Positions 38,227 to 45,830 of a stretch of 64,000 nt of DNA are shown here, piece after piece. Within the stretch, counting starts at the first letter, position 1; every line of letters begins with the position of its first letter. The translations under genes were made by a program, and so were the position numbers. Source of the DNA: UBA877 sp963760245. GTDB taxonomy: Bacteria > Chloroflexota > Anaerolineae > Anaerolineales > Villigracilaceae. The notes beneath the pieces were generated by a model. The model was not told where the DNA came from and did no database searches. It saw nothing but the letters and a program-made list of their open reading frames with translations. The stretch spans positions 992,001 through 1,056,000 of the forward strand of contig CAVXCH010000004.1 of NCBI GenBank assembly GCA_963760245.1, read 5' to 3'.

Positions 38227-38255
38227 AAAAGACTCCGCGTTTTGTGGAGTCTTTT
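38227..38255. terminator. Bidirectional rho-independent terminator
   Basis: AAAAGACTCC (38227-38236) pairs with GGAGTCTTTT (38246-38255). It lies between the convergent dehydrogenase and nuclease genes. Confidence 0.85.
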
Positions 38256-38325
38256 GATTCAAACCTGGGCTTCCAGATGAGGATGGTGAACTTACAGTTT
38301 CCCCCATGCTAGGTGTCGATAAATC

Positions 38326-39006
38326 TCACTCTAGTAACCCGGCCTCGTTATAATCCTTTCGGTAATTGCATAAACCGCAATCTTCTGCGGGGTCTGGCGG
38401 GGTCGGGCTGTCCAGTAACGAAACGATTTCTGTTAATAAAGCCAGGAACGTGTCATCATCGCGTGGAATACCCATCCAGGTCGTCCTGGTTATAAAGCCG
38501 GTTTCCCCACCAGGCATTTTTTCAAATCGCTCCGGAGTGGTAATGAAAAGTCCGAGGCGGGTGATGGGCGCCAGGGATAATGCCCCTGGCGCAGGGTTCT
38601 CCAACGCGTATGCGTACGCTGATAATTGCCTGCTGTAGAATGCGGCTTTTTCTTCCGATGCATCCGATGTTTTGTAATCGATGATGCCATAAGTGCCGTC
38701 CTCGAAGGCTAAGATTGCATCGAACCGTCCCCTGATCGTGCACTGGGAAGCAGTGTCTGGAAAACTAATTGGCGCGGATTTGACCCATTTTTCCCGGAGT
38801 GTCACCCTCCCTGCCGGCAGTTCGGAGGATATTTCGCTGGACGGCTTGCCCAGATAATAATTACTGGTCAAGTCGCCCATTTTTCCGAACATTCCCGGAA
38901 ATGGCCCACGGTAAACAATATTGTGTTTTACCTTTAGGTAAAAGCATCGTTTGCAGCCATCCCACGAAAACGTCAGATCGGACGGGCTAAGGGTATATAT
39001 GGTCAT
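38326..39006 (-). CDS. Cas4/RecB-like PD-(D/E)XK nuclease with probable Fe-S cluster
   Basis: About 226 residues from ATG 39006 (GGAGG upstream). The nuclease core is GRFDAILAFEDG...IIDYKTS (D, D-x-K) followed by the RecB-type helix RQLSAYAYAL (Q-x-x-x-Y). Cys pairs CKRC near the N-terminus and CGLC near the C-terminus suggest a 4Fe-4S cluster as in Cas4 and AddB-type nucleases. No CRISPR array or cas gene is in the window, so it is an orphan; a DNA-repair role is likely. Confidence 0.75.
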   Translation of the reverse strand: MTIYTLSPSDLTFSWDGCKRCFYLKVKHNIVYRGPFPGMFGKMGDLTSNYYLGKPSSEISSELPAGRVTLREKWVKSAPISFPDTASQCTIRGRFDAILAFEDGTYGIIDYKTSDASEEKAAFYSRQLSAYAYALENPAPGALSLAPITRLGLFITTPERFEKMPGGETGFITRTTWMGIPRDDDTFLALLTEIVSLLDSPTPPDPAEDCGLCNYRKDYNEAGLLE

Positions 39007-39024
39007 AGGATTATTCCTCCACAC

Positions 39025-39362
39025 GTGGAATCATCATTACTCTCCAGATTTGACAGGTTTCGAAACCTGTCAGGACTTAGTATAGGATATATCCTTCATA
39101 CCAGCAACATAATGCTGTCAATATTAAATGGGAAAACTAGACAATGCCCGCGCTTTCAGGTATCATTAGCCCGCCCGGTTTGGACTGGCTTTCACAAAGT
39201 GGCCGCCCGTGAAGGTTTTTTTATCACTAGGATCGGGCAAGTGGCTCTTCCCAGATCGACAATTACCTTGGCGTGCCCGGATACGCGCTTTCCATCCGGG
39301 CAGTCGTGCGTAAATTACTTTGTCAAATAAAAATAAGCAGCATTTGTAGGCCGGGAGGCTAA
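39025..39362. other. Region upstream of atpA with a perfect palindrome
   Basis: 338 bases. It holds the 22-bp palindrome at 39051-39072 and the atpA ribosome binding site. No gene recognised; no clear promoter found. Confidence 0.5.
39051..39072. repeat. Perfect 22-bp palindrome upstream of atpA
   Basis: The half-site TGACAGGTTTC is followed immediately by its exact reverse complement, with no spacer. It may be an operator or a dispersed palindromic repeat; only one full copy was seen here. Confidence 0.6.
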
Positions 39363-41024
39363 ATGGTAGACCTCGCTAAACAGATTTCCAGTGATTTAAA
39401 GAAACAGATCGAATCCTTTCAACCCAGGATTGGCATAGCCGATATTGGCACCGTGCTGGAGGCAGGCGATGGCATCGCTCGAGTCTCCGGTCTGGCGAAC
39501 GTCAAATCCCAGGAATTGGTCCAGTTTGCCAGTGGGGTGATGGGGATTGCCTTCAACCTAGAACAGGACGCTGTCGGTATCATCATTATGGGAGATTACT
39601 CGGGGATATCCGAGGGCATGACCGTCCGCGCCACCGGGCGTATTGCTTCGGTCCCCGTGGGTGACGGGTTGATTGGTCGAGTGGTTAATGTCCTTGGTGA
39701 TCCAGTCGACGGCAAAGGTCCCATCCAGAACACTAGTTTTCGCCCCATTGAGCGCATTGCCCCGGGAGTTGTGCAGCGTCAGGACGTGGATACCCCCGTC
39801 CAGACCGGCATCAAAGCCATCGATTCGATGATTCCAATCGGCCGCGGCCAGCGTGAACTGATCATCGGCGACCGCCAGACAGGCAAGACCGCCCTGGCGA
39901 TTGACACGATTATTAATCAGAAAGGCAAAGACCTTACGTGCATCTATGTGGCCATCGGGCAGAAAAAAGCGGCCGTGGCTCGTACCGTAGCGCTGCTCGA
40001 ACGCAACGGTGCCATGGAACATACTATTGTCGTCATCGCCGCCGCTGATGAATCCGCTTCGCTGCAATACATTGCTCCTTATGCCGGGTGTGCCATTGGC
40101 GAAGAATTCATGGAGACTGGGCGCGATGCCCTCGTCATCTATGATGACCTTTCCAAGCACGCCTGGGCATATCGACAGGTTTCGCTTCTCCTTCGCCGCC
40201 CGCCGGGGCGAGAAGCTTACCCGGGCGATATTTTCTACCTCCATTCCCGGTTGCTCGAGCGCGCCTCTCGCCTGGCAACCAAGTATGTCATTGTCAATAA
40301 GGATTTCGAAGGCAGCCAGGCTTTAGAAAAAGATGCCTTGGATGGACACCTTTATACCGGTCCCCGCTCTCATCACGATGCCGAGCAAGCCCGCAAGACC
40401 TTGAAAGATCCCGACGAATACAAGCTCGTAAAACTAGTCGGTTCTGGCGGGTCTTTGACGGCCCTGCCGATCATCGAAACCCTGCTGGGCGATGTTTCAG
40501 CTTACATTCCCACCAACGTAATCTCCATTACAGACGGGCAGATCTACCTGGTCAACAACCTGTTCAACGCAGGCATCCGCCCGGCAGTTGACGTGGGCAT
40601 TTCGGTCTCGCGCGTTGGAGGTTCTGCTCAGCAAAAAGCCATGCGCCAGGTGGCTGGCAAGCTCCGCATGGATATGGCCTCCTACCGCGAACTGGCTGCT
40701 TTTGCGCTCATGTCTTCCGACCTGGATAAAGCCACCCAATATCAACTGACCCGCGGCCAGCGCATGCAGGAAATCCTTAAACAGCCCCAGTACGAACCCA
40801 TGTCGCTCGAGAACCAGGTCATCATTCTTTTTGCCGGGACTAATGGTTATGCTGATAACGTGCCGGTTGAAAAAATGAGGAAGTGGGAAGTGGAGTTGAT
40901 GCGTTTCCTTGCCAACTCCCATCCCACTCTTGCCAGGAGTATTGCAGTGCATAACCGCATAACCGATGACAACGAAAAAAGCCTGCGTGAAGCTCTGGTA
41001 GCCTTCCAGGACACCTGGCAATAG
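39363..41024 (+). CDS. atpA: F0F1 ATP synthase subunit alpha, with a long internal insertion
   Basis: 553 residues, about 45 more than usual. Walker A GDRQTGKTALAID (169-181), the alpha signature region (SVSRVGGSAQ) and YDDLSKHAWAYRQ are intact. The extra residues lie at about 305-357, between SRLLERASRLA and SLTALPIIETLLGD, where most alpha subunits have a short loop (KLSDELG). The gene is first in an alpha-gamma-beta-epsilon cluster. Subunit delta and all F0 genes are absent upstream. Confidence 0.95.
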   Translation: MVDLAKQISSDLKKQIESFQPRIGIADIGTVLEAGDGIARVSGLANVKSQELVQFASGVMGIAFNLEQDAVGIIIMGDYSGISEGMTVRATGRIASVPVGDGLIGRVVNVLGDPVDGKGPIQNTSFRPIERIAPGVVQRQDVDTPVQTGIKAIDSMIPIGRGQRELIIGDRQTGKTALAIDTIINQKGKDLTCIYVAIGQKKAAVARTVALLERNGAMEHTIVVIAAADESASLQYIAPYAGCAIGEEFMETGRDALVIYDDLSKHAWAYRQVSLLLRRPPGREAYPGDIFYLHSRLLERASRLATKYVIVNKDFEGSQALEKDALDGHLYTGPRSHHDAEQARKTLKDPDEYKLVKLVGSGGSLTALPIIETLLGDVSAYIPTNVISITDGQIYLVNNLFNAGIRPAVDVGISVSRVGGSAQQKAMRQVAGKLRMDMASYRELAAFALMSSDLDKATQYQLTRGQRMQEILKQPQYEPMSLENQVIILFAGTNGYADNVPVEKMRKWEVELMRFLANSHPTLARSIAVHNRITDDNEKSLREALVAFQDTWQ

Positions 41025-41038
41025 GATAAAGAAATAGT

Positions 41039-41939
41039 ATGGCTTCTGCCCGCGAAATGCGGATGCGTATCCGCAGCGTCAAGAATATCTCGCAAGTCAC
41101 GCGTGCCCTTGAAGCGGTCTCTGCCAGTAAGGTCCGCAAAGCCATGGCTGCTGTCTCATCCACTCGCGCCTATTCTTCTAAGGCTTGGCAGGTGCTGACC
41201 CATATAGCCCGGCAGCCGGGGCGGGAAAATTTGCATCCGCTTTTGACGTGCCGCCCCAAGGTCCGTAACTTACTGGTGCTGGTCATCAGCGGTGACCGGG
41301 GACTGGCAGGTGCGTACACTACTAATGTTATCCGCTGTGTCACTCAGCATTTCGGGACATCTGAAACCCCGGTGCGTTATATCGCTGTCGGCCGTAAAGG
41401 ACGGGATTTGTTGATCCGCCGTCACAAGCAGGTGATTGCCGAGTTCAGCAACCTGCCGGCAGCACCAACCTTTGCAGATGTCTCAGCCATCGGTCGCATG
41501 GCAGTGGATGAGTTTCTTAAGGGTGAAGTTGATGAGGTTCTACCTGGTTTTTACCCACTTCATTAATATGGCCAGGCAGGAAACACTGGTTAAAAAATTG
41601 CTGCCCTTGGAAGTAAACGATGAGCACGGGCAGGTCGAATCCTACGAACAAAAACATCTGACAGCCGCTTACATTTATGAGCCGGCCGAACGCGAAATAT
41701 TGGACGAGATTGTCCCGCGCTTCACAGCGTTGCAGGTCTACCAGGCCATCCTGGAATCGCTGGCCTCGGAACATGCCGCCCGCATGGTGGCCATGAGTAA
41801 TGCCACTGAGAATGCCCTCGAACTGGTGAGCGGGTTGCAGCTGCAATACAACAAGGCGCGGCAGCAAACTATCACAAATGACCTCCTGGATATCGCCGGC
41901 GGTGCGGAAGCGTTGACCAAAGCGATGGTGCAGGATTAA
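41039..41939 (+). CDS. atpG: F0F1 ATP synthase subunit gamma (one frameshift)
   Basis: This is the central rotor shaft. ASAREMRMRIRSVKNISQVTRAL at the start and SGDRGLAGAYTTNV are typical; the C-terminal helix reads RMVAMSNATENA...LQLQYNKARQQTIT. One extra base at about 41538-41546 shifts the frame near EVDEV/YLVFTHF. The corrected length is about 300 residues. It lies 14 bases after atpA and 17 before atpD. Confidence 0.93.
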
Positions 41940-41956
41940 ATTATCGGAGGAAGCAA

Positions 41957-43360
41957 ATGGCGAAAGCAACTGGCCGAGTGATCCAGATTCAGGGTAGCGT
42001 TGTCGACGTGGAATTCCCCCGTGGCGAACTACCAAACATTTTTGAGGCGCTCGAAGTCCCCCGCGAAAATGGTGGCAAGTTGGTGCTGGAAGTGGAAAAG
42101 CACCTGGGCAAGGATAAGGTGCGTTGTGTTTCAATGGACACCACCGACGGGCTTCAACGCGGACTCCCGGCGTTTGCCACAGGCGACCCGATCTTGGTAC
42201 CGGTGGGGAGCTGCACCCTGGGACGCATCTTCAATGTATTGGGTCTCCCAGTAGACGATAAAGGACCTGTTGAAGCCGACGAGTGTTACCCCATTCACCG
42301 CCCGGCTCCTCTCTTTGCCGAGCAATCCACCCGCACCGAGATTTTCGAGACCGGCATCAAGGTCATTGACTTGATCGCCCCCTTCACGAAAGGTGGCAAG
42401 ACCGGCATCTTCGGCGGTGCCGGCGTAGGCAAGACCATAGTCATCCAGGAGCTCATCCGCTCGGTTGCCACGGTCCACCAGGGCAACTCGGTCTTCGCTG
42501 GGGTGGGAGAACGCAGCCGTGAGGGAACGCAGCTCTACCGGGAAATGCTGGAGTCGGGGGTCATGAAGGATACAGTCATGGTCTTCGGCCAGATGAACGA
42601 ACCACCGGGCGTCCGCCTTCGGGTTGCCCTTACTGCCCTGTCGATGGCCGAGTATTTCCGTGATCAAGGCCGGGATGTGCTCCTGTTCATTGACAACATA
42701 TTCCGCTTCACCATGTCCGGTTCGGAAGTGTCTGCGCTGCTGGGTCGTATGCCCTCCGCAGTGGGCTACCAACCTACCCTGGCTACCGAAATGGGCGAAT
42801 TGCAGGAACGCATCACCTCTACCCGCCACGGGTCTATCACCTCCATGCAGGCGGTCTACGTCCCAGCAGATGATTATTCAGACCCTGCTCCCGTAGCTAC
42901 CTTCACCCACCTGGATGCCACCATCGCCCTCGAACGTTCCATTGTCGAAAAAGGCATCTATCCAGCTGTGGATCCCCTGGCTTCCACCAGCCGTATTCTC
43001 GACCCGAATATCGTCGGTGCAGACCATTACAACACTGCCCGTGAGTGCCAGCGCATCCTCCAGCGCTACAAGGATTTGCAGGATATCATCGCCATCCTCG
43101 GCATCGACGAGTTGAGCGAAGATGATAAGCAGGTTGTCTCGCGTGCCCGCAAGATCGAACGTTTCTTCTCCCAGCCGTTTTTCGTTGCGGAAGTGTTTAC
43201 CGGAACCTCTGGCAAATATGTACCAATCAAAGAGACCGTGCGCGGCTTCCGCGAAATCTTGGACGGCAAATGTGATGACCTGCCTGAACAGGCTTTCATG
43301 ATGGCTGGTACAATCGAAGATGTTCGCGAAAAGTCTGAACAACTGGCAAGGGACGCGTAA
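41957..43360 (+). CDS. atpD: F0F1 ATP synthase subunit beta
   Basis: 467 residues, the catalytic subunit. Walker A GGAGVGKTIVIQEL, catalytic Glu in GVGERSREGTQLY, Walker B LLFIDNIFRFT (the usual Q is N in SGSEVSALLGRMPSA-adjacent sequence) and the DELSEDDKQ sequence are intact. CGGAGGAA precedes ATG 41957. No insertion and no frameshift, unlike its neighbours. Confidence 0.96.
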   Translation: MAKATGRVIQIQGSVVDVEFPRGELPNIFEALEVPRENGGKLVLEVEKHLGKDKVRCVSMDTTDGLQRGLPAFATGDPILVPVGSCTLGRIFNVLGLPVDDKGPVEADECYPIHRPAPLFAEQSTRTEIFETGIKVIDLIAPFTKGGKTGIFGGAGVGKTIVIQELIRSVATVHQGNSVFAGVGERSREGTQLYREMLESGVMKDTVMVFGQMNEPPGVRLRVALTALSMAEYFRDQGRDVLLFIDNIFRFTMSGSEVSALLGRMPSAVGYQPTLATEMGELQERITSTRHGSITSMQAVYVPADDYSDPAPVATFTHLDATIALERSIVEKGIYPAVDPLASTSRILDPNIVGADHYNTARECQRILQRYKDLQDIIAILGIDELSEDDKQVVSRARKIERFFSQPFFVAEVFTGTSGKYVPIKETVRGFREILDGKCDDLPEQAFMMAGTIEDVREKSEQLARDA

Positions 43361-43377
43361 TTTTTCCACGTAATTGT

Positions 43378-43412
43378 CAAGTTGCAACTCGCAAGCTTGC
43401 AAACGTGCAACC
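43378..43412 (+). repeat. Short repeats of TGCAA before atpC
   Basis: Three TGCAA units (43383, 43398, 43406) with related GCAAG pieces are clustered just before the atpC start. Low-complexity; role unknown. Confidence 0.35.
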
Positions 43413-43420
43413 GAAAAACT

Positions 43421-43861
43421 ATGCCCATTCGTTGTGAAATTGTTTCTCAGGACCGCATGGTCTTCGCAGGGGATGCCGATATCGTCGTCCTTCCCGGTTC
43501 GGATGGCGAGATGGGCATCCTGCCTCATCATGCCCCCTTGCTGACCACCCTAAAAATTGGCATAATTAAAGTGCGTTCTGGCGGAAAAGAGGAAATCTTT
43601 ACCGTGGCTGGTGGTGTTGCCGAGGTCCAGCCCGATATCGTCACAGTTTTGGCTGATGCTGCGGAAAACGTCGAAGAGATTGATGTCGCCCGCGCGGAAG
43701 CTGCCCGCAAGCGTGCGCAGGAAATCCTTGCGAAAGGTGTTCCTGCCGGTACAGATTCCTATTTGAAAATGGAAGCTGCTTTGCGCAAGTCCAACTTGAG
43801 GCTGGATGCGGTCAAGCGCTATCGTCACACCCCTGCCAAACCCCCTCGGATTTCAGATTGA
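43421..43861 (+). CDS. atpC: F0F1 ATP synthase subunit epsilon
   Basis: 146 residues. MPIRCEIVSQDRMVFAGDAD, then GEMGILPHHAPLLTTL (the beta-sandwich loop typical of epsilon) and the C-terminal helical pair from EEIDVARAEAARKRA. I take ATG 43421 as the start rather than 43382. The C-terminus is longer than in many epsilon subunits and basic. The mreB-like gene begins 19 bases later. Confidence 0.92.
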   Translation: MPIRCEIVSQDRMVFAGDADIVVLPGSDGEMGILPHHAPLLTTLKIGIIKVRSGGKEEIFTVAGGVAEVQPDIVTVLADAAENVEEIDVARAEAARKRAQEILAKGVPAGTDSYLKMEAALRKSNLRLDAVKRYRHTPAKPPRISD

Positions 43862-43880
43862 ACCGGATCGAGATTAATTA

Positions 43881-44900
43881 ATGCCTAACGCGTTTTCATT
43901 TTCCAAAGACCTGGGGATTGACCTTGGCACCATCCAGACCCGGATTGCAGACGGCAGCGGTATTTTGGTGGATGAACCGACCATTGTTGCCATCGTCATC
44001 CAGGAGCAAAAGATCGTTGCCTTGGGAATGGAAGCAGCCGGAATGCAGGGACGCGTTTCGGATGAATCTATCGAGGTGGCTAATCCCCTCCAAAACGGCG
44101 TGGTGGCTGACTATGAGATTACTGAAGCTCTTCTACATCACCTGATTCGGCGCGTCAGTGGTCCTATGCGCGTCTTCCGCCCGCGCGTGATGATTACTGT
44201 TCCTTACGGAGTGACCAGTGTGGAATCACGAGCTGTTCATGAAGCGGTCCTCCAGGCAGGCAGCCGGGATGCCTATCTCATCCAGCAGCCTTTGGCGGCT
44301 GCCCTGGGGGTGGACCTGCCCATCGGTTCGCCCTCCGGCAACATGGTCATCTGCATGGGTGGCGGTGTCACGCAGGCCGCGGTCATTTCCATGTATGGCA
44401 TCGTTGCTGCTGAAACGATGCGTTCCGGCGGCACCCAGCTCGACGAAGCCATCGTCATTTATGTCAGAAAAAAATACGGGGTCATCATCGGCCCGTCTAC
44501 GGCGGAACAATTGAAGATCAAGATCGGAGCTGCCATACCGCAGGATAAGGAAGAGAGCATGGAAGTCCAGGGACAGGACCAGGTCAGTGGTTTGCCGCGC
44601 CCAGTCTCTCTGACGACCGGTGAAGTGGTTGAAGCCCTCGAGGAACCACTCAAGCAGGTCATTGAGACCTGCCGGCGTGTGCTCGAAAAGACGCCTCCTG
44701 AATTGGTCTCCGATATCATCGACCGGGGAGTGGCATTGTGCGGTGGGGGAGCATTGCTGCGCGGGACCGATAAATTGCTGACGAAAGCCCTCGGCATTCC
44801 CGCCTATATGGTCGATAACCCCACTACCTGCGTGGTGGAGGGAGCGGTCAAAGCGCTCGGGATGTATTCCATAATAAAGCGTAACCTGCCGCCAGTATAA
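43881..44900 (+). CDS. MreB-like actin-family protein with altered catalytic residues
   Basis: 339 residues of full-length MreB fold: phosphate-1 loop GIDLGTIQTRI, the segment VMITVPYGVTSVESRAV and the C-terminal CGGGALLRGTDKL. But the catalytic helix reads YLIQQPLAAALG where MreB has IEEPMAAAIG (Q135/Q136 for the two Glu), and the phosphate-2 loop reads VICMGGGVTQ where MreB has VDIGGGTTE (C158 for Asp, Q165 for Glu). ATP hydrolysis is probably lost, while ATP binding may remain. It may be a structural paralog; position after atpC is inferred to be conserved. Confidence 0.85.
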   Translation: MPNAFSFSKDLGIDLGTIQTRIADGSGILVDEPTIVAIVIQEQKIVALGMEAAGMQGRVSDESIEVANPLQNGVVADYEITEALLHHLIRRVSGPMRVFRPRVMITVPYGVTSVESRAVHEAVLQAGSRDAYLIQQPLAAALGVDLPIGSPSGNMVICMGGGVTQAAVISMYGIVAAETMRSGGTQLDEAIVIYVRKKYGVIIGPSTAEQLKIKIGAAIPQDKEESMEVQGQDQVSGLPRPVSLTTGEVVEALEEPLKQVIETCRRVLEKTPPELVSDIIDRGVALCGGGALLRGTDKLLTKALGIPAYMVDNPTTCVVEGAVKALGMYSIIKRNLPPV

Positions 44901-44954
44901 AATTCCCAGGCCGTGCTATCCTATCCTTGCCCGGTCTTTCGTTAATCGGGAGAC

Positions 44955-45759
44955 ATGAACGCCCTGCAAATCCCTGAAACCTTTACATCCGTAACCGGTT
45001 TGGGTGCTCGGCACGCTTACTTCCCGACAAAAAAAGGAACCGCACGGGCAACTTTGCAATTTGCCTGGTGCTCCTAATTGGAGCGATACTGGTCTTTTTA
45101 TTAGGTATTTATTAAACCTACCTGGCTTATGAATAGAACGGCCCTGCAATGATCGACGATAAATTGGCCATCCCTCTTGGGATTGCTTTTATATTTTTCG
45201 CAATTGGGTTGCTGGCAGGCTGGGGTGCGTATGCCAACTGGAAAAAAACGGCGTGGTGGTTTACGAATATGGATCGACATTTAACGACCGGAAAGGCCTC
45301 CAGGTATGGAATTGGGAAGATTTGGTTTCGATGAAGTCCGCTTTCATATGCCATTACACCAATGGAATATACACCAGCACCACGCATGTCTACATGTTAA
45401 ACAATCACAAGAACGGTTGCCTGGTCCTGTCCGATTCGTTTGACAAAGTCGAGGAATTGGCAAAGTTAATCGACGAACGTATTTTTTCGCACCTTTATAA
45501 ACTTGCAGCTAACCGGTACAACACCGGCCAGGCGATCGTCTCCGGGCCTGTGGTAATCAGCAAGGCAGGGATTACGATCAGTAAGGAGACTTATCCCTGG
45601 TCAGAAGTGAAGGAAGTTACCATCAATTGTGGGGTTTTAAAAGTCTCCCGAAAAGATGGTGGTTGGTTCAGCGGTGCCAGCGCACCAGCCTCCACCATCC
45701 CGAACTTGCCGGTTTTACTGGCCTTAATCAACCAGGTGGTTTGTCTCAAGACCGGTTAG
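44955..45759 (+). pseudogene. DUF6585-like membrane protein, broken by several frameshifts
   Basis: Three frames together give one protein: MNALQIPETFTSVTGLGARH, then RNRTGNFAICLVLL...FLLGIY (membrane helix), then DDKLAIPLGIAFIFFAIGLL (second helix), then VVYEYGSTFND...RKGLQVWNWEDLVSM and a soluble part ending LINQVVCLKTG at 45759. The helical N-terminus, the VVYEYG and WEDL motifs and the C-terminal domain fit the DUF6585 family. At least three breaks occur (about 45050, 45110-45140 and 45245). Function unknown. Confidence 0.55.
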
Positions 45760-45775
45760 GGTTCAATTCAGGAAT

Positions 45776-45814
45776 AAAAAAATCATGGGTGACGCATCCA
45801 CATCGCTCATGATT
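45776..45814 (-). terminator. Terminator of the P-type ATPase gene
   Basis: On the minus strand AATCATG pairs with CATGATT around a 20-base imperfect loop, followed by TTTTTTT (45776-45782). Confidence 0.7.
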
Positions 45815-45830
45815 CGATTCTGGGTTGCGC

